Positions 53,001-59,714 of a stretch of DNA of 59,714 bases are shown here, piece by piece. Below the pieces are notes generated by a model. The model saw only the letters and a list, made by a program, of their open reading frames with translations, had not been told where the DNA came from and did no database searches. The DNA comes from Desulfobacterales bacterium. Lineage in GTDB: Bacteria; Desulfobacterota; Desulfobacteria; Desulfobacterales; ETH-SRB1. The translations under genes were made by a program, and so were the position numbers. The DNA is taken from NCBI GenBank assembly GCA_030610995.1, contig JAUWQO010000005.1, forward strand, positions 1 through 59,714, written 5' to 3'. Positions within the stretch are counted from its first letter, which is position 1; the number at the start of each line of letters is the position of its first letter.

Positions 53001-53381
53001 CTACTTTTTGTCCTTTAGCAGGGTTTCGAGACCAGCGAACGGCCTGTAGGTAGAAGGCGGCTCTTGCTCGCCACCAGGCGTCACTGCATTATGCTGTTCC
53101 GCATCCAGATGCCGCGAGTGCTCATTGTCATGACAGTAGAGGCATAGTAGTTCCCAGTTACTGCCGTCAGGCGGATTGTTTTCGTTGTTGTGATCCCTGT
53201 GATGGATCGTGAGTTCACGAAGTCTTTTGCTTGTGAATTCACGCCCGCACCGCGCACAGACCCACGGGTAAAGCTTGAGCGCTTGCTCCCGATAGGTCTT
53301 CTCCCGAAGCTTCCGGTCGCGCAAGGCCTCAGCAATGAACTGACCCTGCTTGTCATCTTCTGTCTGCGTCTTCATATCCAA
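53001..53381 (-). CDS. YajD-like HNH nuclease
   Basis: 126 residues, matching the YajD family: KLREKTYREQALKLYPWVCARCGREF, ELTIHHRDHNNENNPPDGSNWELLCLYCHDNEHSRH. The HNH triad (HH, N, CHDNEH) and the CxxC...CxxC zinc ligands are all present. Likely a metal-dependent DNA nuclease of unknown purpose. The start codon at 53381 (or MKTQ at 53375) lies inside the 3' end of another short frame (53353-53532), so its 5' flank has been rearranged. Confidence 0.9.
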   Translation of the reverse strand: MDMKTQTEDDKQGQFIAEALRDRKLREKTYREQALKLYPWVCARCGREFTSKRLRELTIHHRDHNNENNPPDGSNWELLCLYCHDNEHSRHLDAEQHNAVTPGGEQEPPSTYRPFAGLETLLKDKK

Positions 53382-53532
53382 AGCCGAATTTTTCAGGTAA
53401 AATACTTTCTAATAACTCCTTAACAGTATAAATAAAAAATTTTTTAACATCCTCGGTAGATTCAGCCTCATTGATTTTTTGTCGGAAGCAATGAAGCGCA
53501 CCCGGCGCATCTATTCTTGATTGGCGTGGCAT
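53353..53532 (-). pseudogene. Chimeric 59-codon frame: transposase start joined to another gene
   Basis: Too short for the ORF track. It begins MPRQSRIDAPGALH, the canonical N-terminus of a RAYT/Y1 transposase. After codon 14 it switches to unrelated sequence (CFRQKINEAESTEDVKKFF, then LLESILPEKFGF) and stops at TGA inside the YajD gene's start region. The second half looks like the beginning of an unrelated conserved protein. The joint is most simply a deletion or insertion scar. Whether the frame is translated is unknown. Confidence 0.55.
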
Positions 53533-53559
53533 GCAAACCAGATATTATAGTTCAAGCGC

Positions 53560-53620
53560 CCTGTCAACTTATAAACTAATGTCCCTGAAGCCCACCGTCC
53601 CTGAAGCCCAGAATAGTAGA
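53560..53620. repeat. AACTTATAAACTAATGTCCC scar motif
   Basis: The phrase CAACTTATAAACTAATGTCCCTGAAGCCC is followed by a second GTCCCTGAAGCCC. The same phrase, more or less complete, occurs near 18460, 18537, 52320 and 59047. Three of the five copies lie within about 180 nt of a Y1-transposase N-terminal scrap, so it is probably the flanking sequence of that element. The rest of 53533-53718 holds no gene. Confidence 0.55.
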
Positions 53621-53718
53621 TATGCTGGCAGGAGAGCAGCTTCCAAGGATTTGTTGATAAAAGGGAGAGGAAAGAGCAGGAAATTTTTTATGAATAATCC
53701 AGGCTATGGAAAATTAGC

Positions 53719-54930
53719 TCATTCGTGCCGCAGCGCTTCGATGGGGTCCAGGCGTGCGGCCTTTCGGGCGGGGAAGTAACCGAAAATAATACCGATCGCA
53801 CCGGAAAATGCAACGGCTATAACCATGATGACCGGATCAAATACCAAAGGAACCCCGATCATGGGAGCCGCGATCGCGCAGCTTGCGAGTCCAAGAACAA
53901 TTCCCACGACGCCTCCGAGCGAGGAAAGCACGATCGCCTCTACCAGAAATTGCCTGAGCACATCACGTCCCAGTGCGCCAATAGCGATCCTGATCCCGAT
54001 TTCCCGCGTCCGCTCGGTTACCGAGACCAGCATGATATTCATAATTCCGATCCCGCCGACCACCAGACTCACCGCTGCCACGGCGCCAAGAAGCGCGGTG
54101 AGCACACGGGTTGCGCTTGTAACCGTGGCGACGAGTTCCTTCATATCCCGCACATGAAAATCGTCCTCTTCAGTCGCTGATATATGGCGGCGCTGGCGCA
54201 TCAGCAACTCGATATCCTGCTTGACTTTTCCCGTTATGTCACCGCTTTGCGCCGAGACATAAATGGCGCTGATATCCCGATTTCCGGAAATGCGCCGCTG
54301 AAAGGCGCGCACAGGGACAACAATGAGATCGTCCTGATCCCTGCCGAAGGTCGACTGCCCCTTGGCTTCCAGAATACCGATTACCTGACAGGAAAGTTTT
54401 CCCAGCCGGATCGCAGCCCCCAGGGAATCTTGCGTACCGAAAAGTTCTTTACGCACTGTATTGCCCAGGATGCAGACCGGCTTGCCCGCCCGCAGCTCAC
54501 TATCAATAAATTGTCGCCCGGCTTCTATCGACCACTGCTGCGCCTTGAAGAGGGCATTGTCGCTCCCGGTGACCGACGTGGTCCAGTTTTCGTTCCCGTA
54601 AATGGCGAGAACGGTTTGGGATGTGACCGGTGCCACTGCCGCCACTGCCGAGATTTCCCTGGCGATGGCCTCGACATCCCCAAGATCAAATGGGTCAGCG
54701 GCAGACCGCACCCCGCCATGGCCTCTAAATCTCTGGCCCTGTCTTACGTGAAGTATATTGCTGCCGAGGCTTGCGATGTCCGCCGTGACTTGCGCGGTGG
54801 CCCCACGCCCGAGTGTAACCATGGTGATAACGGCTGCGACCCCGATGACGATACCCAGCATGGTAAGCGCAGAACGCATGGCATTGCGGCGGATCTCACG
54901 AAACGCCAGTAGGATCGCATTCCAGAGCAT
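53719..54930 (-). CDS. MacB-type ABC transporter permease
   Basis: 403 residues. The classic MacB/FtsX-like permease layout: one N-terminal transmembrane helix (ALTMLGIVIGVAAVITMVTLG), a large periplasmic domain of about 230 residues, then three C-terminal helices (AAVSLVVGGIGIMNIMLVSVTERTREIGIRIAIGA, SSLGGVVGIVLGLASC, IMVIAVAFSGAIGIIFGYFPARKAARLDPIEALR). It abuts the ATPase gene (shared base at 54930) as the last gene of the efflux operon. It couples ATP hydrolysis to mechanotransmission across the periplasm. Substrate unknown; a macrolide, peptide or lipoprotein type substrate is typical. Confidence 0.93.
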   Translation of the reverse strand: MLWNAILLAFREIRRNAMRSALTMLGIVIGVAAVITMVTLGRGATAQVTADIASLGSNILHVRQGQRFRGHGGVRSAADPFDLGDVEAIAREISAVAAVAPVTSQTVLAIYGNENWTTSVTGSDNALFKAQQWSIEAGRQFIDSELRAGKPVCILGNTVRKELFGTQDSLGAAIRLGKLSCQVIGILEAKGQSTFGRDQDDLIVVPVRAFQRRISGNRDISAIYVSAQSGDITGKVKQDIELLMRQRRHISATEEDDFHVRDMKELVATVTSATRVLTALLGAVAAVSLVVGGIGIMNIMLVSVTERTREIGIRIAIGALGRDVLRQFLVEAIVLSSLGGVVGIVLGLASCAIAAPMIGVPLVFDPVIMVIAVAFSGAIGIIFGYFPARKAARLDPIEALRHE

Positions 54931-55667
54931 TACACCTTCCCCCCGTTCCGCGTATCGGACTCGACAACGCCATCAACAAAGCGGACGATGCGATGTGCAT
55001 GGGCCGCCACATCCGCCTCGTGGGTCACCATTACAATGGTGATTCCCTGCTCACGGTTAAACTCAGTAAAGACCTGCATGATTTCGTGGCTGGTTGTAGA
55101 ATCCAGGTTGCCCGTAGGTTCATCAGCCAGCAACACCGAGGGCTCCGTAACGATGGCACGGGCAATGGCGACCCGTTGCTGTTGACCACCGGAAAGCTCA
55201 CCGGGCGTGTGTGTTTCCCATCCCTTAAGGCCCACCTCCTCAAGGGTCTGCAGGGCACGCGCATGCCTTTGGGGAGGTGGCATGCCGCGGTAGATCAAAG
55301 GCAGTTCTACGTTCTCCAGGGCCGATGTACGGTTAAGGAGGTTATAGCCCTGAAAAACAAAACCCAGATAGTGGCGGCGCAATAGCGCGCGTTGATCGCG
55401 GGAAAGTCTGCCAACCTCGACCCCCTTGAAGAAATAAGTCCCGGACGTAGGAGTATCCAGACATCCCAGGATATTCATGCAGGTGGATTTTCCCGATCCG
55501 CTCGATCCCATCACGACAATAAATTCGCCGTCGTCAACCCGAAGATCAATACCACGCAGTGCTCTCACCGCTGCCCGACCTTTGCCATAGACCCTGGTCA
55601 CACTGCTGAGCTCAATTATGGGCTGATCCCGGCTATCTTTTACTTTTCTTGACATGTTCAAGTTCAT
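54930..55667 (-). CDS. MacB-type ABC transporter ATP-binding protein
   Basis: 245 residues. The full ABC ATPase set: MGSSGSGKSTCMNILG (Walker A), FVFQGYNLL (Q-loop), LSGGQQQRVAIARAI (signature), VLLADEPTGNLDS (Walker B) and VMVTHEADVAAHAHRIV (H-loop). It belongs to the LolD/MacB group. In E. coli MacB, ATPase and permease are one chain; here they are separate genes. Overlaps the membrane-fusion gene by 4 nt and the permease by 1 nt. Confidence 0.95.
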   Translation of the reverse strand: MNLNMSRKVKDSRDQPIIELSSVTRVYGKGRAAVRALRGIDLRVDDGEFIVVMGSSGSGKSTCMNILGCLDTPTSGTYFFKGVEVGRLSRDQRALLRRHYLGFVFQGYNLLNRTSALENVELPLIYRGMPPPQRHARALQTLEEVGLKGWETHTPGELSGGQQQRVAIARAIVTEPSVLLADEPTGNLDSTTSHEIMQVFTEFNREQGITIVMVTHEADVAAHAHRIVRFVDGVVESDTRNGGKV

Positions 55668-56941
55668 CCACCGGGCCTGATAATGTCGACCAACAGCGGG
55701 AGTCCGGGTTTCACATCGCCGGCTACAACCTCGGTCATGCGTCCATCTGATGACCCAATGGTGACAGGGATGGCAACGGGTTGTTCATCTCGTAACGTCC
55801 ACACGCGACGCTCACTTTTGTCAGTGTCCAAGACTTTGCGCTGTTTTGCCGGCGGACGTCGTCGCCCTGGCAAGATAGCACGGAGCACACGTTTTGAAGC
55901 CTCGGCCTCGGGCGCTGGCGGGGTAAACCGTAGCGCACCGTTCGGGACCAAAATAGCATCTTCTACTGTTTTGGTGATGATTTCCGCCGTGGCGGTCATT
56001 CCCGGCCGCAACAGCAGCTCAGAGTTATCGACAGTCAGTAGCGCCTCGTAGGTCACGACGTCCTGCACCACTTTCGGGGCGTAGTATACTTTAACAATGC
56101 GCGAGGGGAAGCGACGATCCGGATAGGCGTCGACGGTGAAGGTCGCATCCTGTCCAGGTTGGACGTGCCCCACATCGGCCTCGTCGACATCGATATGTAA
56201 TTCCATCTTGCTAAGATCCTCGGCCAGCGTGAAAAGCACCGGGGTCTGGAACGAAGCGGCAAAGGTCTGGCCGGGCTCCACGTGGCGTTGCAGGACAATC
56301 CCGTTGATTGGTGAGCGGATGACGGCTTTCGCCAGATCCGTCCGATCCTGGCGTACGGTAGCATGGGCATGGGACACCTGGGCCTTCGCGCCAGCTTCCC
56401 CGGCTTGCGCTCGCTTAAACGCTGCTTCGGCTGCGTCTATGTCGTGCTGCGAAGGCAGTTTCTTTTTACTCAGCTCCGCGAGCCGCTTCAATCGCTTCAA
56501 CTGATTGCGAGTTTCCAAAACGTTTGCCTCCGCCTCCAGCAACTTGGCCTGTGCGGATTCCAATGCGGCTTGAGACTGTAGAACCCTGGGCTCAAGTCGC
56601 TCGGTGTCCAGTTTCGCCAGCACCTGACCCACCTTCACGCGGTCGTTGTAATCCACCTCGACCGTTTTGATGATGCCGGACAGCTCGCTGCCTACCTCGA
56701 CCTGGTTCGTCGGTTCCAGAGTGCCGGTAGCTGTCACGGTGATAGTGAGATTTCCTCTCTGCACTTCGGCCGTTCTGTACTGTATTGAGTCGCTTTTGTC
56801 AGTGAGGAAGAACATTGCAGCACCGGCTGTCAAAACCGTCACAATTGCTGCAACAGTCCAAAACCTCACTCTCTTATGCCCGGATGTTTGTTGATCAATC
56901 CCTAAGGTCTGGGCAATATCGGCATTTTTTTTCGAACTCAA
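55664..56941 (-). CDS. MacA-like periplasmic adaptor (membrane fusion) protein
   Basis: 425 residues. One N-terminal membrane anchor (FWTVAAIVTVLTAGAAMFFLT, about 27-48), then the lipoyl/barrel-sandwich half (TEVGSELSGI-type region VEVGSELSGIIKTVEVDYNDRVKVGQVLAKLD), a long coiled-coil hairpin (LQSQAALESAQAKLLEAEANV), and the second half (SPINGIVLQRHVEPGQTF) with the beta-barrel and membrane-proximal domains. It would bridge the MacB-type transporter to the outer-membrane channel. It starts 4 nt after the channel gene's stop. Confidence 0.93.
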   Translation of the reverse strand: MSSKKNADIAQTLGIDQQTSGHKRVRFWTVAAIVTVLTAGAAMFFLTDKSDSIQYRTAEVQRGNLTITVTATGTLEPTNQVEVGSELSGIIKTVEVDYNDRVKVGQVLAKLDTERLEPRVLQSQAALESAQAKLLEAEANVLETRNQLKRLKRLAELSKKKLPSQHDIDAAEAAFKRAQAGEAGAKAQVSHAHATVRQDRTDLAKAVIRSPINGIVLQRHVEPGQTFAASFQTPVLFTLAEDLSKMELHIDVDEADVGHVQPGQDATFTVDAYPDRRFPSRIVKVYYAPKVVQDVVTYEALLTVDNSELLLRPGMTATAEIITKTVEDAILVPNGALRFTPPAPEAEASKRVLRAILPGRRRPPAKQRKVLDTDKSERRVWTLRDEQPVAIPVTIGSSDGRMTEVVAGDVKPGLPLLVDIIRPGG

Positions 56942-56944
56942 AAC

Positions 56945-58543
56945 CTACCTCTCCGTATCAGGCGTCATGGATGTCCATCCACCTCCGAGTGCCTTGTACA
57001 ACATTATCAGATTGGATGTGACTTGGCCCTCACTCTCCGCTAACCGGTCCTTGAGTGATAACAATGACCGCTGCGCATCGAGCACGCTTTGAAAATCGGT
57101 CAGCCCAGATAAATATTGATTACGCGCAAGATCCACAGCACGTTGCGAGGCTTGTGATGCTTCTATGAGGGACTGCCGTCGAACCTGCTCTTTCGCGTAG
57201 GCGACAAGCGCATTTTCAACGTCTTCAAGCGCGGTGAGAATCGCGCCCTCATACTCGATTAACGCCTTTTCCTGAAGCGCATTTTGCACCTCGATACTTC
57301 TTCGTATCCGCCCTGCATCAAAAATAGCCCATGTGACACGCGGGCCGGCTCCGTGGAACCTGGCACCGGTCGAGAACAAATTCCCGAATGACAAGGCTTC
57401 GAGACCGACTGACCCAAGTAGGGTGAATTTCGGATAAAGCTCGGCGGTAGCCACGCCAATTCGAGCCGTCTGAGCCGCGAGTTCCCGCTCGGCGCGCCGG
57501 ACATCGGGTCTGCGCCGCAAGACGTCCGCAGGCACTCCAACGACGATCTCGAATGGCGTTACCGGGATAGGTTGTCGGCTCGACAGTTCATCATGCACCG
57601 AGCCTGGATTCTCCCCCAGTAACACGGCAAGCCGGTTCTTGGCCTGCTCAAGCCCAATTTGTAACGTGGGGATCTGCGACCGGGTGCTTTCCAGATTGGT
57701 CTTAGCTTGTTCTACATCAAGCTGGCTGGTCAGGCCGGCTTCAAAACGTGACCGGACAAGTTTGTAGGTCTCGTCCTGTACATCGCGATTCGCCTCCGCT
57801 GTCGAAAGCCTGGCCTGAAACGAACGAACCTCGATGTAATTCAGGGCAACTTCGGCCACCAAGGTCACAAGCACGTCATGCAAATGCTCTTCGCTCGCCT
57901 CCAGATCTGCTTCGGCTGCCTCGATAGAACGCTGAATCCCGCCAAACAAATCCAGCTCCCAAGTTGCGTCAAAACCCGCGGCATAGAACTCTCTCTCGGA
58001 ACCGCTACCTGTTTCTTCGCTGCTACGGCTCAACCTGGCGGATCCTGTGGTGTCGACAGTTGGAAAGCGATCGGCTTCACTGATGCCGCGGCGGGCGCGG
58101 GCCTCACGAACGCGATTCCTGGCCTGGCGCAGATCCAGATTGCCCTCGATCGAACGTTCAACCAGCTTCGTTAACGTGGGGTCATTAAGCGTCGACCACC
58201 AATTGGCCAGCGCCTGCGCATCTACACGCCCGGCAGTCAGACCACCCTCCAACTGAGCGCTCCACAGTCCAGGCGCCAACACCTCGGAAGGAACGTAATC
58301 CGGTCCGACGGTGGCGCATCCTGCGAGCAGTAACATCATGAGCCCTAATGCCGGTGTTGTTCGGTTGATAGTATTAGAAATAATTCGTCCCCTGACTATG
58401 CTTGCAACTATAGATTTCCAGATAAATAATTTCACTGCGTTACCAGTCGAAATCCTCGACGACGTACAACTCAGTACGATCCGAATATCTCCCCCACTGA
58501 ATATTTTGAAGAGTTTTCTGCAATTTGATTTAAAATAAAGCAA
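56945..58543 (-). CDS. Outer membrane efflux lipoprotein, NodT/OprM family
   Basis: 532 residues as called. Two OEP repeats typical of TolC/OprM proteins are visible (QARNRVREARARRGISEADRFP and QAKNRLAVLLGENPG; VPADVLRRRPDVRRAERELAAQTARIGVATAELYPKFTL is the family hallmark). A lipobox LLLAGC at Cys76 is preceded by a hydrophobic run (TPALGLMMLLLAG), so the mature lipoprotein begins there. The first 50 or so called residues are probably not translated; the true start could not be fixed. First gene of a four-gene tripartite efflux operon. Its codon use is GC-richer than the left half of the window. Confidence 0.92.
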   Translation of the reverse strand: MLYFKSNCRKLFKIFSGGDIRIVLSCTSSRISTGNAVKLFIWKSIVASIVRGRIISNTINRTTPALGLMMLLLAGCATVGPDYVPSEVLAPGLWSAQLEGGLTAGRVDAQALANWWSTLNDPTLTKLVERSIEGNLDLRQARNRVREARARRGISEADRFPTVDTTGSARLSRSSEETGSGSEREFYAAGFDATWELDLFGGIQRSIEAAEADLEASEEHLHDVLVTLVAEVALNYIEVRSFQARLSTAEANRDVQDETYKLVRSRFEAGLTSQLDVEQAKTNLESTRSQIPTLQIGLEQAKNRLAVLLGENPGSVHDELSSRQPIPVTPFEIVVGVPADVLRRRPDVRRAERELAAQTARIGVATAELYPKFTLLGSVGLEALSFGNLFSTGARFHGAGPRVTWAIFDAGRIRRSIEVQNALQEKALIEYEGAILTALEDVENALVAYAKEQVRRQSLIEASQASQRAVDLARNQYLSGLTDFQSVLDAQRSLLSLKDRLAESEGQVTSNLIMLYKALGGGWTSMTPDTER

Positions 58544-58611
58544 TCATTTTTATCCAATACATTTTAAATAGTTACCCTCGCTATGTACTTTATTTGGCAA
58601 AAAACTATCGG

Positions 58612-58822
58612 GTTGCGAGATGAGCTGCCGTCGGTTGGGGGCGGAAATTGCGTAGGCAATTTCCCGTGCCAACCGACCGAGCAGAGCGAAGCCCGAAGGG
58701 GGTCGGCTCGATTGAGCTTGATAGGCGGAGCGCGAGCGACGCCTGAAAGGGTGTGAGAGCCCACAGGGCTCAACAGCCGGCGATAAGCTGATCGCGAGCA
58801 TCGCGAGCGGTCAGCTTATCAT
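58612..58822. repeat. GC-rich multi-hairpin element
   Basis: A compact series of stems in an AT-rich setting. GTCGGTTGG pairs with CCAACCGAC (58631-58679) enclosing GGAAATTGC / GCAATTTCC. GGCG / CGCC lies near 58724-58744. At the right end GATAAGCTGATCGC pairs with GCGGTCAGCTTATC (58782-58820). No credible ORF. It could be a structured RNA, an attachment-like site or a MITE. Confidence 0.5.
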
Positions 58823-59190
58823 TTAGTTTAGATGGAAAATTATCTATATAATATTTTTATATCATAGATTATTTTCCATGTAAATTAATATCTAATATCA
58901 CTACTGTCCAAGATAATTTTTGTAAAACATTATAACCAAATGATATAATTAAAGTTAATTGCCATTTAGACTGTTATCGACTTGAAATCTCATTTTCAGG
59001 AGGCATAATCCTTTCGATAGGGCATATAAGGGGACGCATTAAACTTATAAACTTATTTGCCAGTTAGCTAATATCTTTTAGTTTTTGCTGTCTTCTTGCC
59101 TCTAATTACTGATTTGCCGACCTGCCTGTGCAATGCACCTGTCTATGTTCGGATACGCGCAGGCAAGCGCAGACAGGTGGTCTGTACCGA

Positions 59191-59220
59191 TCCCCTGGCA
59201 ATGATATAGTGCAAGGTTCC
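59191..59220 (-). pseudogene. Scrap of Y1-transposase N-terminal region
   Basis: One frame reads GTLHYIIARG, matching the GALHHIIARG segment just after the start of RAYT/Y1 transposases. It is preceded by GC-rich palindromic sequence where MPRxSRIDAP would be, and is followed by unrelated codons. A degenerate remnant with no function. Confidence 0.45.
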
Positions 59221-59448
59221 CAGAGCCTGCCCCCCACCCGCCCGCCATTGCCACGCATGCCGGCGTTTGGGGTGTATGCAGTGATAGGCGAATAACATAT
59301 TGAACTCATACGTAGTTTCAAGCATTGTCTTAATGTTTGTTTTTGGTGCCGTTGTCGAAGCTTAAGGTATAATATTTCGCTTTAAAAATTTATTTTGGCC
59401 CTCACCGTTTAAAGGATTTGATAAATAAAAAGGGTGCGAAACTTGAGT

Positions 59449-59714
59449 TTAGTACCCCCCTAAGCTTCCTACCGATGAAGGATATGGAACTATCTTCAAA
59501 TGGGCTGGATGTCGCGTGGATTCCATCCTGCTGCAGAGCTGTGGCTCGCCGAAGAAATTTATCATAATGGAGTCGAGCCGCTTCTGAAGTACGGAATAGG
59601 AATAGTGACGGGCGGCTATCTCGTAATTATGATTCACCATTTTCTCTTTTCGTTCAGAAGACTTGAGAATATCCCTTACGCGTTGAACGGTCTTCTTGGT
59701 GAGAAATCCGTCCA
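59449..59714 (-). CDS. Glycosyltransferase (GT4-like), C-terminal part, cut by window edge
   Basis: The frame is open to the window edge; the track's ATG at 59640 is internal. In frame it reads DGFLTKKTVQRVRDIL, then EKMVNHNYEIAARHYSYSVLQKRL, the characteristic C-terminal helix of GT4-family glycosyltransferases (xxxHNYExxxxxFSYxxLxxxL). The last 25 or so residues are a non-conserved tail. Transcribed leftward; the rest of the gene lies beyond 59714. Sugar donor and acceptor cannot be told. Confidence 0.72.
   Translation of the reverse strand, partial: DGFLTKKTVQRVRDILKSSERKEKMVNHNYEIAARHYSYSVLQKRLDSIMINFFGEPQLCSRMESTRHPAHLKIVPYPSSVGSLGGY

Larger units (their letters stand above)
58544..59448. 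other. Long spacer before the glycosyltransferase gene
   Basis: About 900 nt with no intact gene. 58612-58822 is the GC-rich structured block listed separately. 58825-59030 is very AT-rich. 59030-59075 has GGGGACGCATTAAACTTATAAAC, one of the Y1-element flank motifs. 59110-59300 holds GC-rich palindromic pieces and the third transposase scrap. The promoter of the efflux operon must lie near the left edge. Confidence 0.5.

Noticed and set aside
54184-54912. 242-aa plus-strand ORF opposite the MacB permease
   Set aside because: Antisense shadow in GC-rich coding DNA; no motif, low-complexity composition, and the opposite strand encodes a clear permease.
58550-58801. 83-aa and 69-aa minus-strand ORFs in the GC-rich hairpin block
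   Set aside because: Frames stay open because of GC-rich palindromes; no coding character.

Overview
The window looks like a chromosomal contig of an anaerobic Desulfobacterota (Desulfobacterales-like) bacterium, very possibly from a metagenome. This is inferred from gene content: a giant 2-hydroxyacyl-CoA dehydratase activase, a fused ADP-forming acyl-CoA synthetase and a Pfa-type lipid synthase. It is also inferred from intergenic spacers full of short degenerate tandem repeats facing each other as inverted arms. No rRNA, tRNA or CRISPR array was recognised.

Layout. (1) 0.3-7.3 kb is accessory DNA on the minus strand: an HNH-NACHT STAND ATPase (candidate anti-phage protein), then three small genes separated by attC-like folded sites, i.e. 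an integrase-less integron cassette cluster carrying a HEPN protein, then a lone YgiT-type zinc-finger antitoxin. (2) 7.3-18.4 kb is mostly metabolism and housekeeping: a cyclic-nucleotide-binding protein with a 1466-residue CoA-enzyme activase, an Sfp-type phosphopantetheinyl transferase, ADP-forming acyl-CoA synthetase, rsmI-yraN and a PP2C phosphatase. The gaps hold hairpin-forming repeat islands. (3) 18.8-35.9 kb is a defence island: an unrecognised three-gene operon ending in a PIN-like protein, a collapsed DprA-like gene, DUF4145 and DUF4365 proteins, a Gabija pair (gajA/gajB), and a module of a 140-aa protein, a DprA-like protein, an Eco57I-type methylase and a PLD-SNF2 helicase. (4) 36-50.4 kb centres on lipids: cyclopropane fatty acid synthase, an MBL-fold hydrolase, HD-GYP phosphodiesterase, PfaD enoyl reductase, a MerR-like regulator and a PfaA-like synthase. 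The synthase is split into two frames exactly at a heptanucleotide repeat between two nearly identical ACP domains. (5) 50.4-53.7 kb is a debris field of small genes: FmdB zinc ribbon, nucleotidyltransferase with a damaged HEPN partner, orphan HicB, YajD-like HNH, and N-terminal scraps of a REP-associated (Y1) transposase. (6) 53.7-58.5 kb is a GC-richer MacAB/outer-membrane-factor efflux operon. A GC-rich structured spacer and the 3' end of a glycosyltransferase gene at the right edge follow.

How it fits together. The PPTase could activate the ACPs of the Pfa-like synthase, PfaD would supply enoyl reduction, and Cfa would modify the membrane acyl chains. PfaB/PfaC-type partners are not in the window. 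The two defence areas are separated by core genes. The most unusual signal is the repeat system: sequence-unrelated but architecturally similar inverted arrays of 7-8-mers fill most spacers between 12 and 51 kb. In two places they run into coding sequence (PPTase N-terminus and PfaA linkers), where unit-number change would shift the reading frame.
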